DNA from: Guillardia theta CCMP2712
Lineage: Eukaryota > Cryptophyceae > Pyrenomonadales > Geminigeraceae
NCBI RefSeq assembly: GCF_000315625.1
Contig: NW_005434604.1
Location: 135,643-199,642, forward strand
Reading direction: 5' to 3'
DNA: 64,000 nucleotides
Both the position numbers and the translations under genes were made by a program. Below are positions 9,629-20,748 of the stretch, one piece after another. Under the pieces are notes generated by a model. The model did no database searches, was not told the origin of the DNA, and worked only from the letters and a program-made list of their open reading frames with translations. Each line of letters begins with the position of its first letter. Positions within the stretch are counted from its first letter, which is position 1.

Positions 9629-12593
9629 ATGCGTTTGGGAATCAGTATCTTACTTGCATTCTGTGTGAGCGGAACAGCGGCGACAGAATGGCGCAATGGC
9701 GATCATCAGCTTGGGTTCTGTTCGAGCACGGCGCTGCGTCATGGACAAGGGAGCAGGCATGCGGCTCTCTCTACATGCAGGCATGCAGCGCCCCACGGGT
9801 CGACGAGCATCGGGAGGTCGAGGAGACTTTGCTTGAGAATGGATGGCAGACAGTCAGATGAGTTTGGAGACATTACCAAGTTCCTGAAGGCTCCTCGACC
9901 AGGGCAGGTGAGCCTGACGACCTCCGTCGTCGTGACGTTGGCCGCTCTCCTCCTCACATGCTCGCAGGAGCTCGCGGGTGACCGGGCGGAGGTTGTGATG
10001 GGGTCAGGGTTTGGGTTCTCGGAGCAGCTCTCCGAAGCTGTCGAGCAGGCGATGCAGAACGCGACCAAGACCTGGAGGAAGAACAGTGAAGGCCTTCCTG
10101 CTGTGCCCTCCCTCGCCATCGTCTTCTTCACCTCTGACTACGCTCGAGACGGGTGGGTTACTGTCGTGTGGACATGCCTGGTCTGACCTCTGGCTCAAGG
10201 ATCGGAAGAGTTCTTCCCTGTGTTCTGAGGAGCTTCGCCATGTTTGGAGGGAAGCAGTGGAAGGACGGAGTGAATGTCAGTGACATAGCAGAGGTCGCTG
10301 GCATCTAACAAGCTGCTGGCAGGTGGTGGGAGGGACTGTGGCTGGGTTCGAGGGGCATGAAGGCAAGGGAGGAGTGAGCATAACGCTGATACAGGTAGTT
10401 TGACATGTGGAGCTGGTTGTTCTTTGTGTTCATGAGGCTGTTGGCAGGGAGAGAACCTGAGAGTCGTTCCTTTCAACGTTGGTAATGAAGCCTCTCAGTG
10501 GACGTCTGCAGGTGAGTTGGTGTCACGTTCAACGCTTGTCAGCGTCTTTCTCCCCTCCTGCTCCTCCCATCTCTCGTCCCTTTGAAGCTTCTGGAGCAGA
10601 ATGGGCGTTCAAAGGCGGTTTGAAGGGGATTTACGACTCTCACTCCCTCAACATGGTGAGTTGATGTGAGTTGACATTGAAGACAATGATCTTGCTTGTA
10701 AGGTGATGTTTGGCCATCAATCATCGCAAGGAGCGCTAGAGAAGGTCTGTACTCTACTATCCCTTGCTCTCTCTCCATGCTAATGCGCTTCCTGTCATGG
10801 CTCAGGTGATCGACGTGTTCGACGACTCCTATCCTCTTGCCAACAAGATCGGAGGCGTTGCTGGTTTGTTCTCTAGTCCCTCCTTCTTCCCCTTCTCATC
10901 TGCACTGCGCAGGAGGATTGGGTTCTGCTGAGGACAGGTTAACTACTGCATGCATAGAGGAGAATGGATGACCGGTGTCGTCGGCAGATGTTTGATCTTC
11001 AACAAGGGGGTCGGGGTCCTGAACAAGGTGCCTTGGATGTTTCGCAAGGATACTAGCGATTGTAAGAGCTTCGTTGCATACAGAAGGGAGAGCTTCTGTT
11101 TGGAGAGGACAAGAACGCGGCAAAGTGAGAGAAATCAAGTTAGTCTCTCCTCTCCTTCACCTAACGAGGGTTGCGGTCAGGTACTCAACTAGCGACGAAA
11201 TCTTCTCTAGCGGAGGTGAGGAGGTGGATCAGCCGGCTCTGTATGACTGTTCCCTGTCGCTGCATCCTATCCAGATCTCACTTCTCCATGCTTGATCTCA
11301 TTCCAAAACGATCGACAAAGTGTCGACTTGTTCGAACATCTTGTCGACGTGTTTGTTTCTTGTCCGTGTCGTGTTGAGATACTGTGCACATCATGTTCTA
11401 ATATTTTTGTTCTGCTTGCTCCTTCTGACCATCTCAACATTCTCTCTTCCTTTGCATCTGCTCACTGACCATTTCTGTTCTCGCAGCATCGTGGAGGAGG
11501 GATGGGATAGTAGGAGCGGTCCTTGAGGTGATAGCGAGCAAGGAAAGGCGGTGGTCAGCATGTAAGAGTTGAAGGGCAGGGGCTGAACATGGATGTTTGC
11601 GCTCTCAACGACCAAACTGAGTCTACCGAAGTGACCATCGCAAGAATATCAGCTGGTGAGAAAACATCAAGAAGCATGTCATGTCCGCCAGTTCAGACAT
11701 GGATTTGCGTTGTCATTGAGATGTGCAACTTGTATGCCATATCCAATCTCTGTTTGATTCTTCCTTGCTTCCTAAAACGGCAATTGTCTGCCAACCTTCT
11801 CATCAGTTCTACATCATGTTCGGAAGTTTCTTGCAACAGTGATTGAACCCTTGTTGTTGCAGTGAAATCTGTACAAAAGGAAGAGAACATGCTGCCGGTC
11901 GGAGGGCTGGTGTTGTGTGATGAGACGTTTAAGGAATCGAAAGTAGACAAGGGCGGCGAGGCTTCTTGCTTCAAGGTTTTCACACTTGCCGCTCCTTCTA
12001 TCTCTCACGCGCTCGTTCTCGGCAGATGTTGAAATCCGCTCTCAAGGTCCCCGTCGGGTCTGCGATCATGGAGAAGGTGAACGATTCGAAGGAGCTATGA
12101 GGAATAGATAGGAAGATAGGAGGAAGATGATGACGAAGGATCCGGGTAGAGGCAGTGGAAGGGCAAGGGGCAAGGGCAAGAGCAGGGCAGAGGAGGGGGC
12201 CGAGGAGGGAGAGGAGGGAAGAGGATGAAAGAGGCAAAGAAAACGAGAAGAGGAGAGGGAAGGCAGAAAGGAGGATAAGGAAAAGAAGAGGAGGAGGGAA
12301 AAGCGAAAAGCCAGCAGCCAAAAGGAGGGGAAAGGAAAGATGTTTAGCGGAGTTGTTTTACGTCACCAATCTGATCAAAACCATGTGAAGGTGATCACCT
12401 CGGATCACGACAAGGATGTGCTGGGCAAGGCTTCGCTAGAAACCAACTCGGCCACTCTCATCTCGCTGTATGCTCGGGAGGAGCAGATCCGAAATCTCCT
12501 CTCGGACGAGGTGAAGGAAAGGACATGGTTATCGCACACTGACATCTGTGCTGTCAACAGGAGTTAGCAGAGGCCGATGAGATCTACGGGTGA
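9629..12593 (+). CDS. FIST-domain protein with N-terminal targeting sequence
   Basis: Seventeen exons join in phase: 9629-9907, 9968-10152, 10200-10269, 10323-10394, 10448-10511, 10588-10655, 10806-10863, 10913-10937, 10988-11027, 11084-11124, 11181-11215, 11487-11527, 11580-11655, 11863-11975, 12026-12076, 12391-12510, 12561-12593. The protein opens with a hydrophobic signal-like segment (MRLGISILLAFCVSGTAA), then a Ser/Arg/His-rich stretch resembling a transit peptide. FIST-N features follow: LAIVFFTSDYARDG, VVGGTVAGFEG and LRVVPFNVG. A FIST-C-like segment (WRRDGIVGAVLEGLNMDV) lies in exons 11-13. FIST domains are thought to be small-ligand sensory modules in bacteria and occur in plant F-box/FIST proteins; no F-box is seen here. 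Plastid location is inferred from the presequence. The family call is fairly sure, the ligand unknown. Confidence 0.75.
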
Positions 12594-13222
12594 GATCAAG
12601 TCTGCGGTCGTGATTGAGCATGTCCTTCAAACTAAACACGCTGCTTTCTTGCTCCCTGGACCTGATGCTTGCAGGAGTTGAATGTTGTCGTTGTTATGAT
12701 GAAAGTGTTGTATTCTTTTATGCATTGTGTGTTCTTGTGAAAGTCGATTGATGGTTGCTGTACTTGCAGAAATACGATCGTGAATAGCAATGGCGATGTT
12801 TTGGAGATACCTAAGGTAGATGGCAACCATGTGCAAGTTGTTGCTGATTTTGTCTTGCAGTTTGTTGGGAAACCAAAGAAGAGTGGGAAGCGAAAGAGGA
12901 ATTAAAAGAGAAGAACAGTGATGAAGAGAAACAGGGGAGGAAGGGGTATTAGGGTGAAGACTTCGATAGATCGTTTTACAAGACCTTTCAATGTATAAAG
13001 ATACAACAATTTCAACATAACAATAGTCATATTTATCCGATCTCTTCCTCAACGTGATGATTCATGGCAAACGGAACAATCGTGTTTGCTCTTCTTAGCC
13101 ATCATAATCTGCGCCATTGCCGTTCACCTTCACGTTGATTCTATTCACCGCCCTCTCTTTCTCATTTCGCTTCCCCACATTCCTCCCATCACTGTCACAC
13201 CTCTCTCAACCAGCCTCCTCTG
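12594..13222. other. Intergenic, between convergent genes
   Basis: Lies between the stop of the plus-strand FIST gene and the stop of the minus-strand unknown gene, so it should hold both 3' ends. The middle part (about 12680-13060) is AT-richer than the genes around it. Open frames here are not splice-supported, and no RNA gene was recognised. Confidence 0.6.
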
Positions 13223-14662
13223 CTAGACTTGAACCTCGTCCGACGAAAGTTGGGACTTTTCATGCTCACAGCAGGTGGACTTACCAGCTTACCTCCTCCT
13301 CCTCCTCCTCCTCCTCCTCCTCCTCCATCCTCTCCCTCATTGGCGCTGTTGAAGCTCTCAAGCAACTTCAAGGGAACGCACGGCAGGCATCTCTTGCCTC
13401 CCGTTGTTCGTATCACAGCACACTCCTCATGGTCGTCGCTCGCACCCGAAGCATCCAAGTGCTGCTGCAGGTCTTAAGTGAGCCGGAGAGAACAGGAGGC
13501 GAGGAGACAAGACAAGAAGGGAGCGGAAAAGGTCAGGGGATGGAAGCAAGGAAGAAAACACAGAGGAGGAAGAGAGGGAGAAAGGGATAGGAAAGCTGAA
13601 CCTTCATCGCTGCTCCCTCAGCGTATTGACGGACTGATACACCAGCTATGTCATGGGCATACTGGGAGGCTCTTTCCTCTTCCAAGTCGACATGGCGAGT
13701 TCTGACGTCGTCCTTGTGAACTTCCTCGATGTTGTTGACGATCCATTCTCTCACTCGCTCCTTAGCGTTGGGAGTTGCAAACCCCTAAGACCGTCATCGT
13801 GAGCGCGACAGGGCAGGGCTTAGCCAACCACCTGGGCTCTCAGAAGCATCCTTCTCACGTCCCGAGACGATGGCTGGTCTGCCGAAAGAGTAAGACGAGG
13901 AGGAGGAGGAGGAGAAGGAGGAGGAGGAGGAGAAGGAGGTGGTGGTGGTGGCGGCGGCGGATGCACCCAAGGAGGACCAACTTCGTGGAAGGACCAGGAG
14001 CAGGAGCAATGAAGAGAAAAGAGCACGAGAGGGGAGGTAAGGGCTAAGAGCATACTGTCTTCAGTCTGAAATCTTGTCTTTCTACAATTCAGTCTTTTCC
14101 TCTCACTGCAAGAAAATTTTTCAATAAGACCAAAAGGAGAACGACAGGATATGAAGTCAAACGACAGCGTTTGTTCTCGTGCTGAGCACGAGAACAAACG
14201 GGCCGTTCAAAGCTCTTTCGGCTCTCACCAGTTCTCGGGGGTGCGGGGGAAACGAATGAGGTTGACGAGTGAATGGTCTTGTGAGGTCGGGGAGAAACCT
14301 TCTGCTCCTGTCGAGCATTCCAACACACCCTGGTTCAAGATCAGAGGCTCTTGGAAACAGAATGAACAAGTGAAATGACACAATAAGGTATGGTGGCGAC
14401 GGTGAAGGTGATCGTGGTGGTGGTGGTGATGGTAAGGAGGAAGAGGAGGAGGAGGAGGAGGAGGAGAACGAAATGATGACGAAGATCATGATGTTATGGT
14501 GGTAATTATGACGATGACGATGAGAAAACAAGCTAGAGAGTACACCTTTTTCATCTTCGACAAAAGCTGGCTGTCATAGATTGTTCCCTGTACCTCCATG
14601 TCACAACAGCCAGCAGAGTCCTTTGAAGTTGTTTCATCACGGGGTTGGAATCGAAGATCCAT
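13223..14662 (-). CDS. Protein of unknown function with poly-Gly run
   Basis: Not recognised. Seven exons join in frame with canonical GT-AG sites: 14662-14546, 14347-14229, 14105-14056, 13878-13832, 13760-13602, 13464-13285, 13255-13223 (about 235 aa). The central exons encode a charged helical region (VREWIVNNIEEVHKDD, then DLEEERASQYAHDIAG). Exon 6 has a Cys/His-containing segment (HEECAVIRTTGGKRCLPC) followed by about 12 Gly encoded by a GGA repeat, and the protein ends SSDEVQV. The gene starts only 79 nt beyond the stop of the same-strand TPR-like gene, so the two could be one transcription unit or a single mis-split gene. The consistency of seven exon phases is the main evidence that it is real. 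Confidence 0.6.
14168..14200. repeat. Perfect 33-nt inverted repeat
   Basis: Left arm 14168-14183 (CGTTTGTTCTCGTGCT), one spacer base at 14184, right arm 14185-14200, with all 16 pairs complementary. It lies in the intron 14106-14228 of the unknown minus-strand gene. It could form a cruciform or RNA hairpin, or be a bound palindrome. No adjoining transposon features were seen. Confidence 0.9.
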
Positions 14663-14741
14663 CTCCTTCGAGACTTTGACGGGAGAGGTGAGACTTTCAA
14701 GAAGTCCCTCGGAGGAGTCTGGGGGATGTTATGACTCGGCA

Positions 14742-16052
14742 CTAGGGGCGATTGCGGTCAGACTGGGCAGAGGAAAGAAATTTCATTGCTCTACCTTGAC
14801 TCTCTGAAAGTTGTCCAACCCCCTTGTCTTCATCTTCATCTCCCAACTCCTCATCTTCTGGCTGCTCCTCATGAATCTTGGAACAGACATCTCGGAACAG
14901 GTGCAGTGAGTCGTTCCAATCCTGCAGTCCTTGTCAGCTCGCTTGCACTAGCTGCAAACCCTTCACCTTCAGCTTCTTCAGCGTCGAGCTGTCTTCTCCG
15001 TAGTACATGCTGCATGTGGACAGTGCTGATTCCTGTAGCACCCATCACAACAACGGCAGGTCGAGACGAACAAGAGGCAAACACACCAGAGCATCCTGAC
15101 TCTTTTGTTCATCGCCATTCCTCCATCCAAGGTATCAGCACGTGCTACGACCCGACAGTAGTTGATCTCATACCTGAGGTAGGCGATGCTCAAAACTCGG
15201 TATGTACAGATAAGCATGTCTATCCTCTCCTTAGCGTTCTGTGAAACATACGTCAAGGGATGGTACAAACACCGCTGTGCTTCCACCTGCCAATGGCTGG
15301 TCACCTCCCATATAGTATTGAGAGCCTCCCGCGCATGGTCCAACGAGCTCTCGATCTCTCCTGATTGAAGTTGCAGGATGGAAATGTTGAGGAGAGGAGC
15401 GCAAGCATTGGGCCCGACGAGTCTCGCAGAGCTCTCACGATCTTGCTGCGATGAGAGTGAGAGGGTCCACGAGGAACATGCATGCATAATTCACTTTCAG
15501 TCTTCCAATCAATCTGCTGCGGAGGGATTGGTTCAGCTTCAGAGCTTGTTTGAAGCAATGGAATGCCAAGGAATCATCTCCCAGCCTAGAAAGATGCATA
15601 CAATCACGAGCGAACGGCGCAGAAAGTCTGCCATACCTTCTTGCCGCGCACCCATTGTTATTCAGCGTGATCGCTTTCATCCTCAACAGACTTTCGTTAG
15701 CATCGCTACTATCATCCGAGCCGAGGAATGAGATGGCCATGTTAAGTAGCTTCTGTGCAGACTTGGCACTCTTCTCCTTCATCCGTCTGACAGCAAGAGC
15801 ATTGATAGCACTCACTAGCTCAAGGTCCTGCGCTTTGCCCGAGTTTTGCGGCGCCTTGACGAGATCTATTACGAATTTCCTAAGATCTTCGACGTTGGCG
15901 TCCTCTTTCATGCGCAGCTCTCTGTCTCCGTCCTGCCTCCTATGACTCGCAACGATCTCCTCCTCGAACTCTGTGCACACCATCTTTACCAGCTCCCTTT
16001 CCTGTCCCAACATTTTCCACACGCCTTCTTTTGAACGAATCAAATTTTGCAC
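14742..16052 (-). CDS. TPR-like helical-repeat protein
   Basis: Five exons in phase: 16052-15637, 15585-15495, 15445-15152, 15032-14967, 14921-14742 (about 350 aa). It consists of paired amphipathic helices with TPR spacing: ALAVRRMKEKSAKSAQKLLNMA; LNNNGCAARRLGDDSLAFHCF then KQALKLN; APLLNISILQLQSGEIESSL. The next segment (AYLRYEINYCRESALSTCSM, then YYGEDSSTLKKL) resembles the C-terminal TPR segment seen in TTC proteins and SMYD methyltransferases. It ends in an acidic tail and TAG at 14742-14744. No catalytic domain is visible. A role as a protein-interaction scaffold is inferred; a specific family member cannot be named. Confidence 0.75.
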
Positions 16053-16099
16053 TCTCCAACCAACTGCCTACCCCTACCCATGGATTCTATATGGTTTTC

Positions 16100-16850
16100 T
16101 ACCCCTTTGTCAGTGCCCGGTGTCGGAGCACTGCCCCATCACTGCCATGATGAGTCTCGGACCGTACCGCCGGCCCGGCCCGGCGGCGTGCGACAATGTC
16201 AGACCGTCGGCGGACAGTGACTCAGTCACTGAGTTACTCCGAGCCTAGGCTCAGCGGCTCTCCGACGGTGCCCGGCCAGGCAGGGCGGCCCCCGCGGGGC
16301 CCCGCGGGCCATGCCGCATGCGCCCTGCCTGACTCGGGCGCCGCTGTGCGATCATATGAAGAAAGACAGTGGCCAGTTGCGGCAGTGCAATCACTGCGGG
16401 CTAGGAAGGCGCGGCCTCCGAGGCTCCAGGCTTCGTCACTGAGTCACACGTACGACATTGCCGCCTAGAAAGACGTACTACGGCAAGGGGCATCTTGGTT
16501 TACAGGAGAGTTTCAGTGCTCGGCCCGGCAGGAGCTACACACGTGAACGGAGTAGTAAAAGTTGACTCCGGCAGTGAGTCATCACTGCCCGGTGCCGGGA
16601 TCATGCTACAGGGCCACCCGGACACTGTGCCCTGGCAGTGCCACGGTGACAAGGGCCCTGCTGAGGCTATCCGAGTGATTGAATTGAACCGATTGAAAGC
16701 AGGAAAATTGGATATCTTGTGGATTAAATCGATGAAATCGGAATTGGTAGGGACGTTCAAGATGGATAAGGTAGGCCGGCTCCTTCAATGCCGGTGCCGG
16801 GGGGGAAGAAGAAGCCATGCTGGGAGAGCGTGACATAGTCACTCGGAGAG
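16100..16850. repeat. GC-rich dispersed element, copy B
   Basis: A GC-rich island between two genes, dense in the same words as the 8.3-9.1 kb island: CCGGCCCGG, CAGTCACTGAGT, CACTGAGTCA, GGGGCCCCGCGGG. It contains nested short palindromes and no plausible exon. Its membership in the same repeat group is inferred from composition and shared words; no long alignable block with the other copies was found by eye. Confidence 0.45.
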
Positions 16851-16938
16851 GAAGAGATGAGACTTCGACGTCAGAAAGAATGCTGAGAGTTCGGCACTTA
16901 CAATTCAAACCAAGGTATCTGAATACCAACGTGTAAGA

Positions 16939-19900
16939 ATGCGGTGGAAAGACAAAGAGCTTTCCATCATCAACACGATGCTCTTGAAAGGCAACAGAAG
17001 GAAATTGTTGTGGCTGCTGATGTTCATGAACGTGTTCGCTCAAATACAACTGGTCAGATCCCAGAAACTGTTTGAGAACATCACCAAACCACCAGAGAAG
17101 ATACCAAATGTAGTCACAAGTTTTGGTCAATCCGTTGCAATACCGTTGATGACTTCGTTTCCCAAGGCATACTTGCTCGACACCATCGTAGCTGAGTTAC
17201 AGGTCTCTCCCTTCTCTACCTCTTCGCTGCACAGTCCTCACACTTTCCATCAGATTGGAGGCATTTACAACCCTCAAGATGTCACCGCGTCGGTTGAGAA
17301 GTCAATCCGCGACTCGATCACCGTCAGCCTGAATCAGCTGCTGGATAAATCGAACGCCTGCTGTGCTGACATCAACAGCATCTTCATCACCAACGTTTGC
17401 AGCTACGATTACCTGCAGTGCCGCAACCTGATTTACAGCACGTTTGGAAACCTCTGTGGGAATGGTGACAACCTGAACTGAAACCATCCGTCTTCCTGCT
17501 GACTTGTGTTGTTTCAGGTGTAAGAAACAATGGAGAGCAGTGCGATGACGGAAACACCTTCTCTGGCGACGGTTGCTCCACCATGTGCACTATCGAATCA
17601 GGTTTCACCTGTACAGGGGGAAGCACAACCAGTGCCGATATCTGCACAGCACCGAACGCAACCTCTGGCAGCAGAAGGCATCTCACTCAGGCTGGCAGCA
17701 TCTTTGTAGCCTTTCAGATTCAAGTCAGGAGCAACCCAGTCAACAGCTCTTACAAGCTTGAGAACGTTTTCTCGGTAGTGAGCGACCCCTCGTTCATATC
17801 GCAATTCCAGGTGGACATGAGAAGCAAGCAGTACCTCATCACTGCCCAGTACTCCCCGTGAGTCAGGCCCTGTATGTCAACAAGCGTTTGTGACGTTTCA
17901 ACCTCCACAGGACGGGCTATCCAAAGATCAACCTGTATGCTGGCTCGCCGAGAGCTTTCTTCCACGACGTGATGAACAGTGCTTCTATCACTGCGTGCTT
18001 GACGTCAAGCTATGCAAAAGAACATCATGACGCCTGCCTGTACTTTGATGTGAGTTCTTTTAAGTCTGCTGCAAGTTTGACTCTGACAAACTTCGCTCAA
18101 GTATTTGGTGTATGAGTGCATCTTTGGATTGTTTGCATCAACTTTCCTGCTGATCACTTGCTGTGGCTTCGGTTGTGCGAGGCTCTTCCCTTGCTGCGCT
18201 TGGATTGGTCGATGGCCTTGTAGGGCAGACCAGTGTGGGGGAGCCCTTCCAACAAAGAGAAGAAAGCAGGACGAGAAGTTTCAAATTAATGTCTTGGTGG
18301 TCGTCTTCGTGGGCCTCCTGATGTGATTTACTTCTTCTCTGCTTTGAAGGGTGTGTAATGCATTTGTTTTCCAGGGCTATGACGGCCATCGGATATCAGA
18401 TCAACCTTCAAGCGGCTCATGACATCACCACCTCGATCTACAACCTGCAAAATGCAAAGAAAGCAACTCCGATTTTTGCTCAAAGTGTGTCAAACAATAC
18501 TGAACTTTTGAAAGTCCGCTCAGAATACGAACTCAACACAATCAACAAACGATTGTCAGGCCTATCAGATCTCATATCTCTAAACTCGTACACAACTCTA
18601 CAGATGTCAATCCTTATCTCACAGATTTTGCAAGCCCAGAATTTCATCGAGGGTGTACGTGCAAATGTCAGCAGCGACAACATGTCCAACCCTTGCGTTT
18701 ATTTGGATCCTTTCTCTTTCGAAGTATTAAGATACAATGTTGACCTGATGGTGTGGATCAAACCTGATGGAACTGAGAGCGTCTCTCTGACTCCCAGGGG
18801 CAAGCACGTTTACAGCGATGGACACGGAAGTATCCTGACCAATGGCAAACGATCTCCAACCTGTTCGGAGCATCAGTTTCAACGGAAGACTTATTCTTCG
18901 ACACCTCTGGCTTGCCCTTGCTGCCGAGATTGTTACCAATATTTCTATGCTATGAATGACAGCTTGAAGAACATGCCGTCGAGAGAAGAGTTGCTGAAGC
19001 TCAACATCTCATTGCCTGCAAGTGAGATCAAGGTTGACATCGACGCTCTCATCTTGCAGCTTCAAGATGGAATCAGCGAGATGAGTGCCTGGATAGATTC
19101 AATCAATACAGGGCTTGATGGTTTGATATCCTTCCTGCAAATTATCGTCGGCATATTGTACGTTCTTGTCTGATTTGCGGCGCTGTGTAGTTGCTGACAA
19201 TGTTTTGCAGGCCTGTCATGTATGTATTTCTTTGGGTTTCTGCCTTTCTGGGCTTGGCTCTTGTTTTCCCGGCGTATTTTAGAAAAAGCCATCGATCAGT
19301 TTTCTGGTGATGATATTTTACCCGCAGAATCACCTCTGACAGATCCTTGCAGTACATATACAATCGGTGTTGCACTCTGTACATTCTTTTACTTCCCACT
19401 TGTTGCTTTCGGGTCCTTTGTCATACTGCCGCTGAACGATTTCTGCAAAGGAATCCCACAGACAGGCGACGATGCCTCAATTTTTCTGAAGACCTTCAGC
19501 ACGAATGGCAACATCTCGGGGATCAATCAGACGCTGATTGCGATTTTTCAAAATTGTTTGACAAACCCACAGGGGTACGTCTGGAACATCGGAGGTGTAG
19601 ATAGACAAGGCATCATCAACCGCCTGCAGAAGTACAATGCGTCCAATCGGGTGGGACCGACGTTCTTCTCTCACTTAAACACGGCATACCGAGACCTCAC
19701 ACGTAAGCTAGCTCCCCTCCCCGTCCACTTGTCTTACCTTTGCCCTTGACAGCCGGATTCACCAACCACTACGACAGCATGAGCCGCATGACGGGGTCTA
19801 ACATGTACTACGGGTACGACTCGATGCCGACAGGGACCCAGCAGGGAATCATGCAGTTTCAATACGGGGGAGTGATCAATGGCTTCAATGCAAACGCGCT

Positions 19901-20672
19901 CATCCCCAACATCAACGCCATCATGAACTCGGCCCTGGACCTCTTTGGACTGTTGTCGAAGTGCAACCTGTACCATGAGTCATCTCAAGTGCAGAGCAGG
20001 TGGCAAGCATCAGGTCACACAGGAACGATGACGGAGTTCTGCCTGACAGAATACACGTCCGAGTTCTACACAGGGTTTGACATCTCAACTCAGTCTGGGC
20101 AGACGCAAGTAGGATGTTGCTCCTCCGATGTTTTCTGGGGTGGGGCTCAGACCCCAGCGCAAGTGGTGTACGACTATGAGATCTACAAGAACGAACTCCA
20201 ATCTATCATCGACGCCTTCGAGCATACGCTGTCACTGACCAAGGACGGCATGTCGAGCATCAAGACAAAGTCGGCGGACATGGAGTCTAACATCACTCTC
20301 ATGATGAGTGAGGCACAGGCTGAGATCAACAAGATAGCAGACGAGCTCTTGACCATTGGCTCGTGTGCAGACTACAATCAGCTCTATGAAGCCATCCGCA
20401 AGCCCATCTGCAACAACCTCTCCTACTCCTTGAACGGCCTCTGGATCCTTTGCCTCCTTGTCGCTCTCTTCTGGCTGCCTTTCTTCTTGATCCTCCTACG
20501 GTTCGCCAAGATTTTGATGCTCGCGCAAGGGATGGGGAAAGTTGCTCCTGGTCATCCTCTAGCCCCGAAAAACAGCTTAGTGGAGGTGCAGGTGCAGGAA
20601 TCAGCCTTCACAGATCAGAAGAACACGATGAACGACAAGACTGAAGATTTGACTTTCACAATCATAGACTGA
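16939..20672 (+). CDS. Prominin-like pentaspan membrane glycoprotein with DUF4215 motif
   Basis: Exons 16939-17202, 17254-17464, 17518-17857, 17911-18049, 18102-18322, 18375-19157, 19211-19306, 19353-19702, 19753-20672 join in phase (about 1010 aa). There is an N-terminal hydrophobic signal (LLWLLMFMNVFA). The ectodomain holds a DUF4215-type motif (CGNGVRNNGEQCDDGN...GDGCS). Five membrane spans follow in prominin order: span 1 about 18110-18200, a short Cys-rich cytosolic loop, span 2 about 18285-18330, a long Asn-glycosylation-rich loop, span 3 about 19120-19250, span 4 about 19370-19430, a second long loop with several Cys, span 5 about 20425-20510, and a short cytosolic tail. Prominins organise cholesterol-rich membrane protrusions and cilia. 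The call rests on topology and loop sizes, not on a clear sequence match. Confidence 0.7.
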
Positions 20673-20748
20673 AGGCCGCAGCCAAGGCCGCAGCCATGTA
20701 TGTTCGTAGCTAAGTAATCAATTAAAAGACATAAGGGAGACGCAGCAG

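Noticed and set aside
10938-10957. A 20-nt GT-AG intron in the FIST gene (nucleomorph-sized)
   Set aside because: The next acceptor, at 10986-10987, gives a 50-nt intron with the correct phase and a clean protein, in line with the other introns of the window.
14151-14378. Plus-strand ORF that briefly resembled an AP2/ERF start (GVRGKR)
   Set aside because: No continuation of the AP2 fold; the opposite strand carries an in-phase exon chain through the same DNA.
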